Assembly (NCBI RefSeq): GCF_900107585.1
Contig: NZ_FNQM01000002.1
Location: forward strand, 186,001 to 250,000
From: Rubrimonas cliftonensis
GTDB lineage: Bacteria; Pseudomonadota; Alphaproteobacteria; Rhodobacterales; Rhodobacteraceae
Direction: 5' to 3'
DNA length: 64,000 bases
Of this stretch, positions 45,510 to 53,444 are shown piece by piece (within the stretch, counting starts at the first letter, position 1; each line of letters begins with the position of its first letter). Under the pieces are notes generated by a model. The model was given only the letters and a program-made list of their open reading frames with translations, was not told the DNA's origin and did no database searches. Made by a program: the position numbers and the translations under genes.

Positions 45510-46481
45510 TCAGGCCGCCTGCGCGGCGCCGGCCTTGGCGGCGATGGCCTCGGCGATCACCAGAACGTTGTTGGCCATCTTCTCGCTGGCCGCGTCGATC
45601 ATCTTGCCGTCGAGCGAGGCGGCGCCACGGCCCTGCGCCTCCGCCTCGCGCAGCGCCGCGATGATGTTGCGGGCCTTCTCCACCTCGGCGGGCGGCGGCG
45701 AGAACACCTCGTTGGCGAGCTTGATCTGGCTGGGGTGGATCGCCCACTTGCCCTCGCAGCCGAGCGCCGCGGCGCGGCGGGCGCCGGCCATGTAGCCCTC
45801 GGGGTCGGAGAAGTCGCCGAAGGGCCCGTCGCATGCGCGAAGGCCGTAGGCGCGGCAGGCGATGACCATCCGCGTGATCGAGGCGTGCCACTGGTCGCCG
45901 GGATAGTCGGGGTTCAGCCCGCCGATGTTGGTGGTGCGGGCGCGCATCGAGGCCGCGTAGTCGGCGACCCCGAAGTGCAGCACCTCCACGCGCGGGCAGG
46001 AGAGCGCGGCGAAGCGGGCGATATCCTCGACATTGGCCATGCCGAGCGCCGTCTCGATCAGCACTTCGATGCAGACATTGTTCTTGAGGCCCTTGGCCGC
46101 GGAGATCTGGTTGATCATCGCGTCGACCATGTAGAGGTCGCCCGTGACGCCGACCTTGGGGACCAGCAGCGTATCCACCTTCTCGCCGGCCTGCTCCAGC
46201 AGGTCGACCACGTCGCGATACATGTAATGGGTGTCGAGGCCGTTGATGCGCACCGACACGGTCTTGCCCTTGCCGCGCCAGTCGATGTCGTTCAGGAGCT
46301 GCACGGCGTTCTTGCGCGCCTGCTCCTTCTCGGGGGGGGCGACGGCGTCCTCCAGGTCGAGGAACACGACGTCGGCCTCGCTCTCGGCGGCCTTCTCGAC
46401 CATGCCGGGGTTGGAGGCGGGCACCGCGAGCGTGCTGCGCTGCAGGCGCTGGCGGCGAAGGGGGTGAAGCGTATGGCTCAT
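45510..46481 (-). CDS. mcl: L-malyl-CoA/beta-methylmalyl-CoA lyase
   Basis: The 323-residue CitE-like lyase cleaves malyl-CoA to acetyl-CoA and glyoxylate, and in some alphaproteobacteria also handles beta-methylmalyl-CoA. Matching segments are RSTLAVPASNPGMVEKAAES, DVVFLDLEDAVAPPEKEQAR (metal/CoA region), RINGLDTHYMYRD, CIEVLIETALGMANVEDIA and EGKWAIHPSQIKLANEVFSP. It completes the malate thiokinase reaction direction used in the serine cycle. A strong terminator for the upstream aminotransferase gene lies only about 30 bases before its start, so it may need its own promoter. Confidence 0.93.
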   Translation of the reverse strand: MSHTLHPLRRQRLQRSTLAVPASNPGMVEKAAESEADVVFLDLEDAVAPPEKEQARKNAVQLLNDIDWRGKGKTVSVRINGLDTHYMYRDVVDLLEQAGEKVDTLLVPKVGVTGDLYMVDAMINQISAAKGLKNNVCIEVLIETALGMANVEDIARFAALSCPRVEVLHFGVADYAASMRARTTNIGGLNPDYPGDQWHASITRMVIACRAYGLRACDGPFGDFSDPEGYMAGARRAAALGCEGKWAIHPSQIKLANEVFSPPPAEVEKARNIIAALREAEAQGRGAASLDGKMIDAASEKMANNVLVIAEAIAAKAGAAQAA

Positions 46482-46508
46482 GGCGCTGATCCTTTGTCGA
46501 GAAACCGG

Positions 46509-46551
46509 AAAAAAAGCCCCGGGCCGCCGCTCAAGGCGCGACGAGCCCGGG
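46509..46551 (-). terminator. Intrinsic terminator downstream of sgaA
   Basis: On the reverse strand CCCGGGC (46551-46545) pairs with GCCCGGG (46524-46518) around a 20-base loop, and after GC the sequence runs into seven T residues (46515-46509). This is the clearest rho-independent terminator in the window. It lies 23 bases past the sgaA stop and ends about 28 bases before the mcl start codon. Confidence 0.75.
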
Positions 46552-46573
46552 AGTCAGGGAGGTTCCGGAAACT

Positions 46574-47773
46574 CTATTCGGCGGCCATCTTCGCGGCGGC
46601 GCCGGCGCGCGCCTCGCGGTAGTATTCGGAAGCTGCGGCGACGCCGGCGCCGGTGTCGATCATCGCGCCGTTGTCACGCAGCGCCATGCCCGCGACCGAG
46701 AGCGCGGTCAGGCACATGCCCTCGTTCAGATCGCCCAGATGGCCGATCCGGAACGCCTTGCCGGCGAGCCGCGCGAGGCCCGAGCCGAAGGAGGTGTTGT
46801 AGGCGTCGTAGCCGGTGCGGATCACCTTCACCGCGTCCACGCCCTCGGGGACCATGATGGTGGTCACGGTGTCGCTCTCGAAGCCGGGCTGGGCGCAGAT
46901 CTTGAGGCCCCAGGCGGCGACGCCGCGGCGCACGCCCTCGGCGAGGCGCGCATGGCGCGCGATGACGTTGTCGAGGCCTTCTTCCTCGAGGATCATTTTG
47001 AGCGAGACCCGCAGGCCGTGGAACAGCTGCGTGGGCGGCGTGTAGGGGAAGTAGCCGTCGCCGTTCAGCTTCAGCATGTCGGCGAATTCGAAATAGGCGC
47101 GGCGCATCCTGGCCGACTTCGACGCCTCCAGCGCCTTCGCGCTGACGCCGAGCACGCCGAGGCCGGCGGGCAGCATCAGGCCCTTCTGCGAACCCGTCAC
47201 GATCAGGTCCACGCCCCAGTCGTCCATGCGGAAGTCGATCGAGCCGACGGCGGACACGCCGTCCACGAACAGCATCGCGGGGTGGCCGCTGAAGTCCAGC
47301 GCCTTGCGGACGCCCTCGATGTCGGACGATACGCCGGTGGCGGTCTCGTTGTGGGTGGCGAACACGGCCTTGATGGCGTGCGCCCCGTCGGCGGCGAGGA
47401 CGGCGGCGTAGTCCTCGACCGGCACGCCCCGGCCCCACTCGACGTCGATCACATGGACGTCGAGGCCGAGACGCTCGGCCATCTCATGCCAGAGGTGGCT
47501 GAACTGGCCGAAGCGGCTCATCAGCACCTTGTCGCCGGGGTTCAGCGTGTTGGTGATCGCGGCTTCCCAGGCGCCGGTGCCGGAGCCGGGGAACATGAAG
47601 ACCGTGCCGGTCTCGGTGCGCAGAATATTCTTCAGCCCTGCGAACAGCGGCTTCGTGAGGTCGCCGAAGTCGGGTGCGCGCATGTCCTGCATCGGCACGT
47701 TCATCGCCTGTCGCACGCGCTCGGGGACGTTGGTCGGGCCGGGAATGAACAGGTGGTTGATGCCGGTCTTCAT
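46574..47773 (-). CDS. sgaA: Serine--glyoxylate aminotransferase
   Basis: The 399-residue PLP enzyme transfers the amino group of serine to glyoxylate, giving hydroxypyruvate and glycine. Features are HLFIPGPTNVPERVRQAMNV, MFPGSGTGAWEAAITNTL, LFVDGVSAVGSIDFRMDDW and the PLP-lysine loop IVTGSQKGLMLPAGLGVLGV. Glyoxylate from malyl-CoA lyase would feed this step, so with mcl and mtkAB it forms the core of a serine cycle. The stop is followed by a strong terminator. It is the first of the four genes transcribed. Confidence 0.94.
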   Translation of the reverse strand: MKTGINHLFIPGPTNVPERVRQAMNVPMQDMRAPDFGDLTKPLFAGLKNILRTETGTVFMFPGSGTGAWEAAITNTLNPGDKVLMSRFGQFSHLWHEMAERLGLDVHVIDVEWGRGVPVEDYAAVLAADGAHAIKAVFATHNETATGVSSDIEGVRKALDFSGHPAMLFVDGVSAVGSIDFRMDDWGVDLIVTGSQKGLMLPAGLGVLGVSAKALEASKSARMRRAYFEFADMLKLNGDGYFPYTPPTQLFHGLRVSLKMILEEEGLDNVIARHARLAEGVRRGVAAWGLKICAQPGFESDTVTTIMVPEGVDAVKVIRTGYDAYNTSFGSGLARLAGKAFRIGHLGDLNEGMCLTALSVAGMALRDNGAMIDTGAGVAAASEYYREARAGAAAKMAAE

Positions 47774-48201
47774 GGCGCAATCTCCTCCAGGTGCGCGCCT
47801 CTGAAGCGGGGCGCTGTGCGAATCTCCGCAACTTTATTGCGCTGGGCGCCTGATTCGCAGAACCCTCCGCCGGAGACAAAACGCTCGCCGGGCGGGTAGG
47901 GGCGCATCACCCGTTCGGGCCGCCCCAGTTCGCGCCCCAGTTCGCGCCCCAATTCACGCTGCGGGTCGCGTCCTCCGGGGGGCGGTCGCCTCCAGTCACG
48001 CCTGCCGCCGCACCGGCCGAGGATGGCGCGCATGGCCGCCATGCGATGCGCCGGATCCCGCAAGGCGCGGCCGGCGATCGTCGCGGGGGCGCCGACCGAG
48101 GCGGGCCGCCGTCTCGTCGGCCGGGCCGAGGGGCGCCGTGGGCGGCGCGCAGCGCGGCGTCCGGCGCATCGAACGCGCCGGATCCAGCCCGCGTCGGGGG
48201 C
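47774..48201. other. Noncoding stretch upstream of sgaA
   Basis: These 428 bases lie between the LuxR-type regulator and sgaA, both on the reverse strand, and should carry the sgaA promoter. No convincing gene is visible. A 12-base tandem repeat (listed separately) is the only obvious structure. Confidence 0.5.
47921..47956 (+). repeat. 12-bp tandem repeat, three copies
   Basis: CGCCCCAGTTCG occurs twice exactly (47921-47932, 47933-47944) and a third time with two changes (CGCCCCAATTCA, 47945-47956). It lies about 150-180 bases upstream of the sgaA start codon and could be a repeated protein-binding site or slippage product. Confidence 0.7.
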
Positions 48202-48837
48202 TCACATGGCGCGTTCGGTCAGGTAGCGCGCCACCGCGGCGGCCCGGTTGGGCACGTCGAGCTTGGAGAACAGAACCTTGAGGTGATGCTTGACGGTGTT
48301 GGGGGAGATGCCGAGCCGAGCGCTGATCTGGTCGTTCGTCCAGCCCTGCGCGAGCGCGCCAAGCACGTCGCGCTCGCGCGCGGTCAGCCGCTCGAACGGG
48401 TCCGAGCGCAGCATCTCGAAATCGACGTAGGGAAAGCTGGAGCGACCGGCCGCGACGGCGCGGATCGCCTCAAGCAGCGTCTCCGGCGGGTCGGCCTCGG
48501 TGACGCAGCCGCGCGCGCCGGCCTGCATCGCGTCGCGCACGCGGGCGGGCGTGGCGGCGCGCAGCCGCGCGATGGCCCGGACCTCCGGCTGGCGGCGCCG
48601 AAGCTTCTCGAGATACGGCACGAGGCCGCCGCCCCCGGCGCCGCCCCCCTCCGCCGCGCCGGCCGCCCCGAGTCGGGCGCAGACCACCGCGAGGTCGACG
48701 CCCGCGATCTTGGCCTCGCGCATGAGCCGCTCGCCGGTCTCGTCGGCGAAGGCGATGGAGAAACGGCCCTCTTCGCGCAGGACTGCGTCCAGCCCCTGCA
48801 CGAACCAGGCGTTAGGGTCGACGACTGCGATTTTCAC
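48202..48837 (-). CDS. LuxR-type regulator with degenerate receiver domain
   Basis: The 211-residue protein has a receiver-like N-terminus (1 to about 130) and a C-terminal LuxR/GerE helix-turn-helix: LTARERDVLGALAQGWTNDQ, ISPNTVKHHLKVLFSKLDV. In the receiver, the usual phosphoacceptor aspartate is replaced by Cys53 (DLAVVCARLG), only one acidic-pocket residue (Asp7) remains, and the conserved lysine is absent (GARGCVTEADP). Classical phosphorylation is therefore unlikely. The GTG at 48837 is chosen because GGGAGGA lies 6 bases upstream; an ATG at 48858 would place that site inside the gene. It may regulate sgaA and the following genes. Confidence 0.85.
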   Translation of the reverse strand: MKIAVVDPNAWFVQGLDAVLREEGRFSIAFADETGERLMREAKIAGVDLAVVCARLGAAGAAEGGGAGGGGLVPYLEKLRRRQPEVRAIARLRAATPARVRDAMQAGARGCVTEADPPETLLEAIRAVAAGRSSFPYVDFEMLRSDPFERLTARERDVLGALAQGWTNDQISARLGISPNTVKHHLKVLFSKLDVPNRAAAVARYLTERAM

Positions 48838-49078
48838 GATAGTTCCTCCCTGCGCCATTCCTCAGCACGCAAGGCGGGGGGTCAAGAGGGCCCTGCGCGG
48901 CGGCCGGGCGCAGGGTAGCCGCAGGGCGGGCGGCGCAGGGCAGCCGAAGAGGGCCGCGCCGCGCAGGGGCGGTCGCAGATTCGACCTTCCCTCCGGCCGC
49001 CGCGTGGATTATACGCGCGCTCAGCCGCGGCGACCGCACCCCTGGAGGCGCGCCGCATCAACCTTGAAGGAGCCGACC

Positions 49079-49696
49079 ATGGGCGCAACGACGACGCTCG
49101 AGGCCACGGCGCGCGAGGGGACGGGCAAGGGGGCCGCCCGTACTGCGCGACGCAATGGACTCGTTCCCGGCGTGATCTATGGCGGCGGGGAAGCCCCGCA
49201 GCCGATCAACGTCAAGTTCAACGAGTTGCTGAAGCTGCTCAAGAAGGGCAAGTTCCTGTCGAGCCTGCACAACGTCGTGGTGGACGGCAAGGACAACCGC
49301 GTGATCTGCCGCGCCGTGCAGCGCGACGTGGTGAAGGACATGCCGACGCATGTCGACTTCCAGCGCCTCAGCGAGCGCTCGCGCATCAAGCTGTTCATCC
49401 CGGTCGAGTTCCTGAACCAGGGAACCTGCCCCGGCCTCAAGCGCGGCGGCACGCTGAACGTGGTGCGTCACGAGGTGGAGCTGAACGTGACGGCGGGGAG
49501 CATCCCCGACCGCATCGAGGTCGACCTCGGCGCTGCGCAGCTCAACGACGTCATCAAGATCTCGGCGGTGACGCTGCCGGCCGGCGTGACGCCGACGATC
49601 ACGGACCGCGACTTCGTCATCTGCTCGATCGCGACGCCGTCCGGCTTCGTCGACGCCGGCGAGGAAGGCGAGGGCGAGGAGGCGGCGGAGGCTTGA
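49079..49696 (+). CDS. rplY: 50S ribosomal protein L25/general stress protein Ctc
   Basis: The 205-residue two-domain form of L25 binds 5S rRNA through its N-terminal domain (about 5-95: LEATAREGTGKGAARTARRN, VPGVIYGGGEAPQPI), followed by the TL5-type C-terminal domain and an acidic tail (GEEGEGEEAAEA). GAAGGAG lies 6 bases before the ATG. The peptidyl-tRNA hydrolase gene follows by about 100 bases, the usual bacterial arrangement. Confidence 0.95.
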   Translation: MGATTTLEATAREGTGKGAARTARRNGLVPGVIYGGGEAPQPINVKFNELLKLLKKGKFLSSLHNVVVDGKDNRVICRAVQRDVVKDMPTHVDFQRLSERSRIKLFIPVEFLNQGTCPGLKRGGTLNVVRHEVELNVTAGSIPDRIEVDLGAAQLNDVIKISAVTLPAGVTPTITDRDFVICSIATPSGFVDAGEEGEGEEAAEA

Positions 49697-49797
49697 GCCC
49701 CGCCGCGCCCTTTGGCCCCAAGGACGGGGCCCCGAAAGACGCGCGCCGCCCCTCGCCGGGCGGCGCAGCCGTTTCAGGGGGCGAAAGGATCGGGTCG

Positions 49798-50502
49798 ATG
49801 CGTCTGTTCGTCGGGCTGGGAAACCCGGGCCCCCGCTACGCCGACACGCGGCACAATATCGGCTGGATGGCGCTGGACGCCATCGCCGAAGCCCACGCCT
49901 TCGCGCCCTTCCGCGCGAAGTTCCAGGGCCGGCTCGCCGAGGGCGTGCTGGGCGGCGAGAAGGTCATGCTGCTCAAGCCCGAGACCTTCATGAACCTCTC
50001 CGGCCAGTCGGTCGGCGAGGCGGCGCGCTTCCACAAGCTCGCGCCGTCGGAGATCGTGGTGTTCCATGACGAGCTCGACCTCGCGCCTGGCAAGCTGCGG
50101 GTGAAGCTGGGCGGCGGCCACGCCGGCCACAACGGGCTGCGCTCGCTCCACCAGCACATCGGGCCGGACTATGCGCGCGTGCGGATGGGCATCGGCCATC
50201 CCGGCGACAAGAACCGTGTCGCGGATTATGTGCTGCACCCCTTCCACAAGGCCGACCGGGAGTGGCTCGACGACATGCTCGCCGGCGTCTGCGACGGCGT
50301 TGCGAAACTTGCGGCGGGCGACGCGGCCGGCTTCCAGAACGCCGTCGCGCTGCGCATGGCCCCGCCGAAGCCGCCAAGACCGCTGAAGCCGGAGGCGCGG
50401 CCGCAAGCGGGCCCGGACGCCGCCCCCGCCCGGCCGCAGGCGCAGGGCGCTGACGGGCCCACCTCTCCCTTCGACGCGCTAAAGGGTCTGCTGCGCCGCT
50501 GA
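49798..50502 (+). CDS. pth: Peptidyl-tRNA hydrolase
   Basis: The 234-residue enzyme recycles peptidyl-tRNA. Catalytic and substrate residues lie in [19 protein letters not shown] (Asn and His), [28 protein letters not shown] and [12 protein letters not shown]. The last 45 residues form a proline/alanine-rich tail beyond the normal family end at about 190. A long in-frame upstream region is not used because [11 protein letters not shown] is the universal start and the ATG at 49798 follows AAAGGAT by 6 bases. Confidence 0.95.
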   Translation: MRLFVGLGNPGPRYADTRHNIGWMALDAIAEAHAFAPFRAKFQGRLAEGVLGGEKVMLLKPETFMNLSGQSVGEAARFHKLAPSEIVVFHDELDLAPGKLRVKLGGGHAGHNGLRSLHQHIGPDYARVRMGIGHPGDKNRVADYVLHPFHKADREWLDDMLAGVCDGVAKLAAGDAAGFQNAVALRMAPPKPPRPLKPEARPQAGPDAAPARPQAQGADGPTSPFDALKGLLRR

Positions 50503-50569
50503 GCCGTCGGGCTTGCCGCCCGCCGCGCGAGCGCCGAATGTCCCGCCCGACGACTGGCGGAGAGGGGAC

Positions 50570-51334
50570 ATGAGCATGGGCGTTTCAGGCAAGGTCGCGC
50601 TGGTGACGGGCGCGAGCCAGGGGATCGGGCGCGCGACGGCGGACGCCTTCGCCAGGGCCGGGGCGCGCGTCGTCTATGCCGCGCGACGCGCCGACGCCGT
50701 GGCGCAGGCGGCCGAGGCCGCGGCGGCTGGCGGCGCGGAGACGCTTGGCGTCGCCTGCGACGTGACCGACCCCACTGCCGTCGACGCCCTTTTCGCCGCC
50801 ATCCTCGACCGCTTCGGCCGCCTCGACGTCGTCTTCAACAACGCCGGCGCTGCGATGCCCGCGACGGAGACGGGCGACGTGAGCTGGGAGGACTGGCGCC
50901 GGCTGGTCTCGGTGAACCTCGACGGCGCCTTCCTCGTCGCGCGCGGGGCGTTCCGCATGATGCGCGCGCAGGCGCCGAAGGGCGGGCGCATCGTCAACAA
51001 CGGCTCGATCTCGGCCCATGCGCCGCGCATCGGGTCGATCGCCTACACCGCCTCCAAGCACGCGATAACCGGGCTCACCAAGACGATTTCGCTCGACGGC
51101 CGCCAGCATGACATCGCCTGCGGCCAGATCGACATCGGCAACGCGGCTTCCGACATGACGGCGGCGATGACGAAGGGCGTGCCGCAGGCGGACGGCTCGA
51201 TGAAGGTCGAGCCGGTGATGGACGTCGCCCATGTCGCCGACGCGGTGCTCCACATGGCCTCCCTCCCGCTGGAGGCGAACGTCCAGTTCATGACGGTGAT
51301 GGCGACGAAGATGCCTTTCGTCGGGCGCGGCTGA
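50570..51334 (+). CDS. SDR family oxidoreductase
   Basis: The 254-residue classical short-chain dehydrogenase has cofactor loop [11 protein letters not shown] at about 13-23, an NNAGAAMPA motif, [20 protein letters not shown] with Ser and the YTASK catalytic tyrosine/lysine. The arginine-rich start of the second strand (AARRAD) favours NADP(H). The C-terminal half has an uncommon [20 protein letters not shown] stretch. Substrate is unknown. GAGAGGGG precedes the ATG; the gene follows pth by about 70 bases. Confidence 0.9.
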   Translation: MSMGVSGKVALVTGASQGIGRATADAFARAGARVVYAARRADAVAQAAEAAAAGGAETLGVACDVTDPTAVDALFAAILDRFGRLDVVFNNAGAAMPATETGDVSWEDWRRLVSVNLDGAFLVARGAFRMMRAQAPKGGRIVNNGSISAHAPRIGSIAYTASKHAITGLTKTISLDGRQHDIACGQIDIGNAASDMTAAMTKGVPQADGSMKVEPVMDVAHVADAVLHMASLPLEANVQFMTVMATKMPFVGRG

Positions 51335-51444
51335 CCACAGCCGCGCGGCTGCGGCTTGTCGTTCATTGCAATGAGCGGCGTCTGCGCGCACCATTCCCTC
51401 AAGAGAATGGCCCGCCGGGGCCGCACGCAGGGAGGGAATGCGAC

Positions 51445-51879
51445 ATGACGGTGACGGCGATCCTGCAGCAGAAGGGCTCTCGCGACGTCTCCACCATCCG
51501 GCCCGACGCGCTGCTGGCCGAGTGCGTCCGCGAACTGGCCGCGCGCAAGATCGGCGCGCTGGTCGTCTCGGGCGACGGCCGGCGGGTGGAGGGCATCATC
51601 TCGGAGCGGGACGTCGTGCGCGTGCTGGCCGAGCACGGCGCGGCCTGCCTGCAGCGGCCGGTCTCCAGCGTCATGACGACGGGGGTGGAGTTCGCGGCGG
51701 ACGGCGACCGCGCTCTCGACGTGCTCCAGCGCATGACCAGAGGGCGCTTCCGCCACATGCCGGTGGTGCGCGACGGCCAGCTCAGCGCCGTCATCTCCAT
51801 CGGCGACGTGGTGAAATACCGCATGAGCGAGATCGAGATGGAGCGTTCGGCGCTGGAGGACATGGTGAAGGGCTTCTGA
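51445..51879 (+). CDS. CBS-domain pair protein
   Basis: The 144-residue protein consists of two CBS motifs (STIRPDALLAECVRELAARK and SVMTTGVEFAADGDRALDVL onward), each followed by the typical MPVVRDG/VVSGDGRRVEGIISERD strands. Such stand-alone pairs bind adenosyl nucleotides and sense energy state. The C-terminus (VKYRMSEIEMERSALEDMV) is a conserved helix in alphaproteobacterial members. GGGAGGGA lies about 6 bases upstream of the ATG. Confidence 0.92.
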   Translation: MTVTAILQQKGSRDVSTIRPDALLAECVRELAARKIGALVVSGDGRRVEGIISERDVVRVLAEHGAACLQRPVSSVMTTGVEFAADGDRALDVLQRMTRGRFRHMPVVRDGQLSAVISIGDVVKYRMSEIEMERSALEDMVKGF

Positions 51880-52219
51880 GCCGCGCCATGGTCACGCCCG
51901 CCTGCGTCGCGACGCTCGCGCGCGGCTACCGACGGCGAGGCGACGCGGGCGGAGGCCGAGAGGGCGGCGTCGAAGCGCGACCGGGCCGCACGCCTCTCCG
52001 GGCGGATCGGGCGGCGTGGCCGGACGCCCCGCGGCGCTCTGCGCCCCGCATCGGTTCGATCGCCGGATCGGCCTCCGGGGCGGGCGCGACGCCGACAGCC
52101 GCGGGCGCCCGATCCGCCTTGCCCGCCCGAAACCGCCTGAACCGCGCGATGCGCCGCACTTGACCCGGCGCGCGCAAGAATGTTGCCTGCGACGCTCATG
52201 AAGCCGCGAGGAGGGGCGC
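51880..52219. other. Noncoding stretch upstream of coaD
   Basis: About 340 GC-rich bases without a convincing gene. TTGACC at 52160-52165 followed after 17 bases by TTGCCT (52183-52188) could be a promoter for coaD; the -35 is good, the -10 weak, which is common in this group of bacteria. Confidence 0.4.
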
Positions 52220-52717
52220 GTGCGCATCGGACTGTATCCCGGGACGTTCGATCCCGTGACGCTCGGCCATTCCGACATCATCCGCCGCGCGGCCAAGCTG
52301 GTCGACCGGCTGGTGATCGGCGTGGCGATCAACCGCGACAAGGGCCCGCTCTTCAAGCTGGAGGAGCGGGTCGAGATGCTGGAGGAGGAACTCGCGCCAG
52401 TGCGCGACGCCGGCGCCGACATCGAGGTGCGGCCCTTCGAAAACCTGCTGATGCACTTCGCCGAGGATGTCGGCGCCGGCGTGATCTTCCGCGGGCTGCG
52501 CGCCGTGTCCGACTTCGAGTACGAGTTCCAGATGGTCGGCATGAACCGCGCGCTCAACGACGAGATCGAGACGGTGTTCCTCATGGCCGAGGCCAATCAC
52601 CAGGCCATCGCCTCGAAGCTCGTTAAGGAGATCGCGCGTCTCGGCGGCGACGTCTCCGCCTTCGTGACGCCTTCGGTGATGACGCGGCTCACCGACAAGT
52701 TCGGCATGACGGGTTGA
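52220..52717 (+). CDS. coaD: Pantetheine-phosphate adenylyltransferase
   Basis: The 165-residue enzyme makes dephospho-CoA from 4'-phosphopantetheine and ATP. The nucleotidyltransferase motif is in GLYPGTFDPVTLGHSDIIRR (TxGH-type loop), with VIFRGLRAVSDFEYEFQM and the C-terminal LGGDVSAFVTPSV. Length is standard. The GTG start follows GAGGAGGGG by 3-4 bases. It precedes the cyclophilin gene by about 80 bases. Confidence 0.95.
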   Translation: MRIGLYPGTFDPVTLGHSDIIRRAAKLVDRLVIGVAINRDKGPLFKLEERVEMLEEELAPVRDAGADIEVRPFENLLMHFAEDVGAGVIFRGLRAVSDFEYEFQMVGMNRALNDEIETVFLMAEANHQAIASKLVKEIARLGGDVSAFVTPSVMTRLTDKFGMTG

Positions 52718-52796
52718 CCCCGCGCCGCGCGCGGCCCATCGGAGGGCCCCGTTCACCCGGCCCGACCATGGGCCGGCGTTCGCAGGAGAGCCGCAC

Positions 52797-53396
52797 ATGA
52801 TGGACCGTCGCATGTTCGCCGCCGGCGCGCTTGTCGCCGCGGCCTTCGCCATTTCCGCACAGGAGGCCGCAGCCTTGGACGTCAAGGATCCAGAGAACAC
52901 CCTAGTCATGACCCTGAGAAGCGGCGACGTGATCATCGAGCTGATGCCCGACGTCGCGCCGCAGCATGTCGAGCGCGTCAAGACCCTCGCCCGCGAGGGC
53001 GCCTATGACGGCGTGGCCTTCCACCGCGTCATTCCCGGCTTCATGGCGCAGACCGGCGACGTCGAGCACGGGAACACGACCAAGGGTTTCAGCGCCGGCC
53101 GGGCGGGCACCGGCGGCTCGAACTATCCCGACCTCAAGGCTGAGTTCTCGCAGACGCCGTTCGAGCGCGGCACGCTCGGCATGGCGCGCAGCCAGTCGCC
53201 CAACAGCGCCAACAGCCAGTTCTTCATCTGCTTCGAGGAATCGGCGTGGCTGAACGGCCAGTACACGGTGTTCGGCAAGGTGGTGGACGGCATGCAGCAT
53301 GTCGACAACATCAAGATGGGCTCGCGCGCGGACAACGGCGCCATCGACGGCGATCCGGATGCGATCATCTCGCTGAAGGTGGCGGCGGACCTCTGA
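52797..53396 (+). CDS. Periplasmic peptidyl-prolyl isomerase, cyclophilin type
   Basis: The 199-residue exported cyclophilin has a signal peptide (cleavage near residue 25, AAA-LD) and the catalytic core VAFHRVIPGFMAQTGDVE, RGTLGMARSQSPNSANSQFF and WLNGQYTVFGKVVDGM. It should help fold proteins in the periplasm. GGAGAG precedes the ATG. It converges with a LysR-type gene. Confidence 0.94.
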   Translation: MMDRRMFAAGALVAAAFAISAQEAAALDVKDPENTLVMTLRSGDVIIELMPDVAPQHVERVKTLAREGAYDGVAFHRVIPGFMAQTGDVEHGNTTKGFSAGRAGTGGSNYPDLKAEFSQTPFERGTLGMARSQSPNSANSQFFICFEESAWLNGQYTVFGKVVDGMQHVDNIKMGSRADNGAIDGDPDAIISLKVAADL

Positions 53397-53405
53397 CGTC
53401 CGACG

Positions 53406-53444
53406 CCCGACCGTCGGGGGCCGGCGGGCGCCGCGCGGCGGCGC
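53406..53444. terminator. Paired hairpins between convergent ppi and lysR-type genes
   Basis: CCCGAC/GTCGGG (53406-53418) and GCGCCGC/GCGGCGC (53428-53444) form two short stems in the 48 bases between the convergent stops. Neither is followed by a strong T-run, so a bidirectional terminator role is plausible only. Confidence 0.35.

Noticed and set aside
47770-48063. Reverse-strand frame containing RELGRELGRELGR
   Set aside because: The apparent repeat protein is only the translation of the 12-bp tandem DNA repeat; no start signal or conservation evidence.
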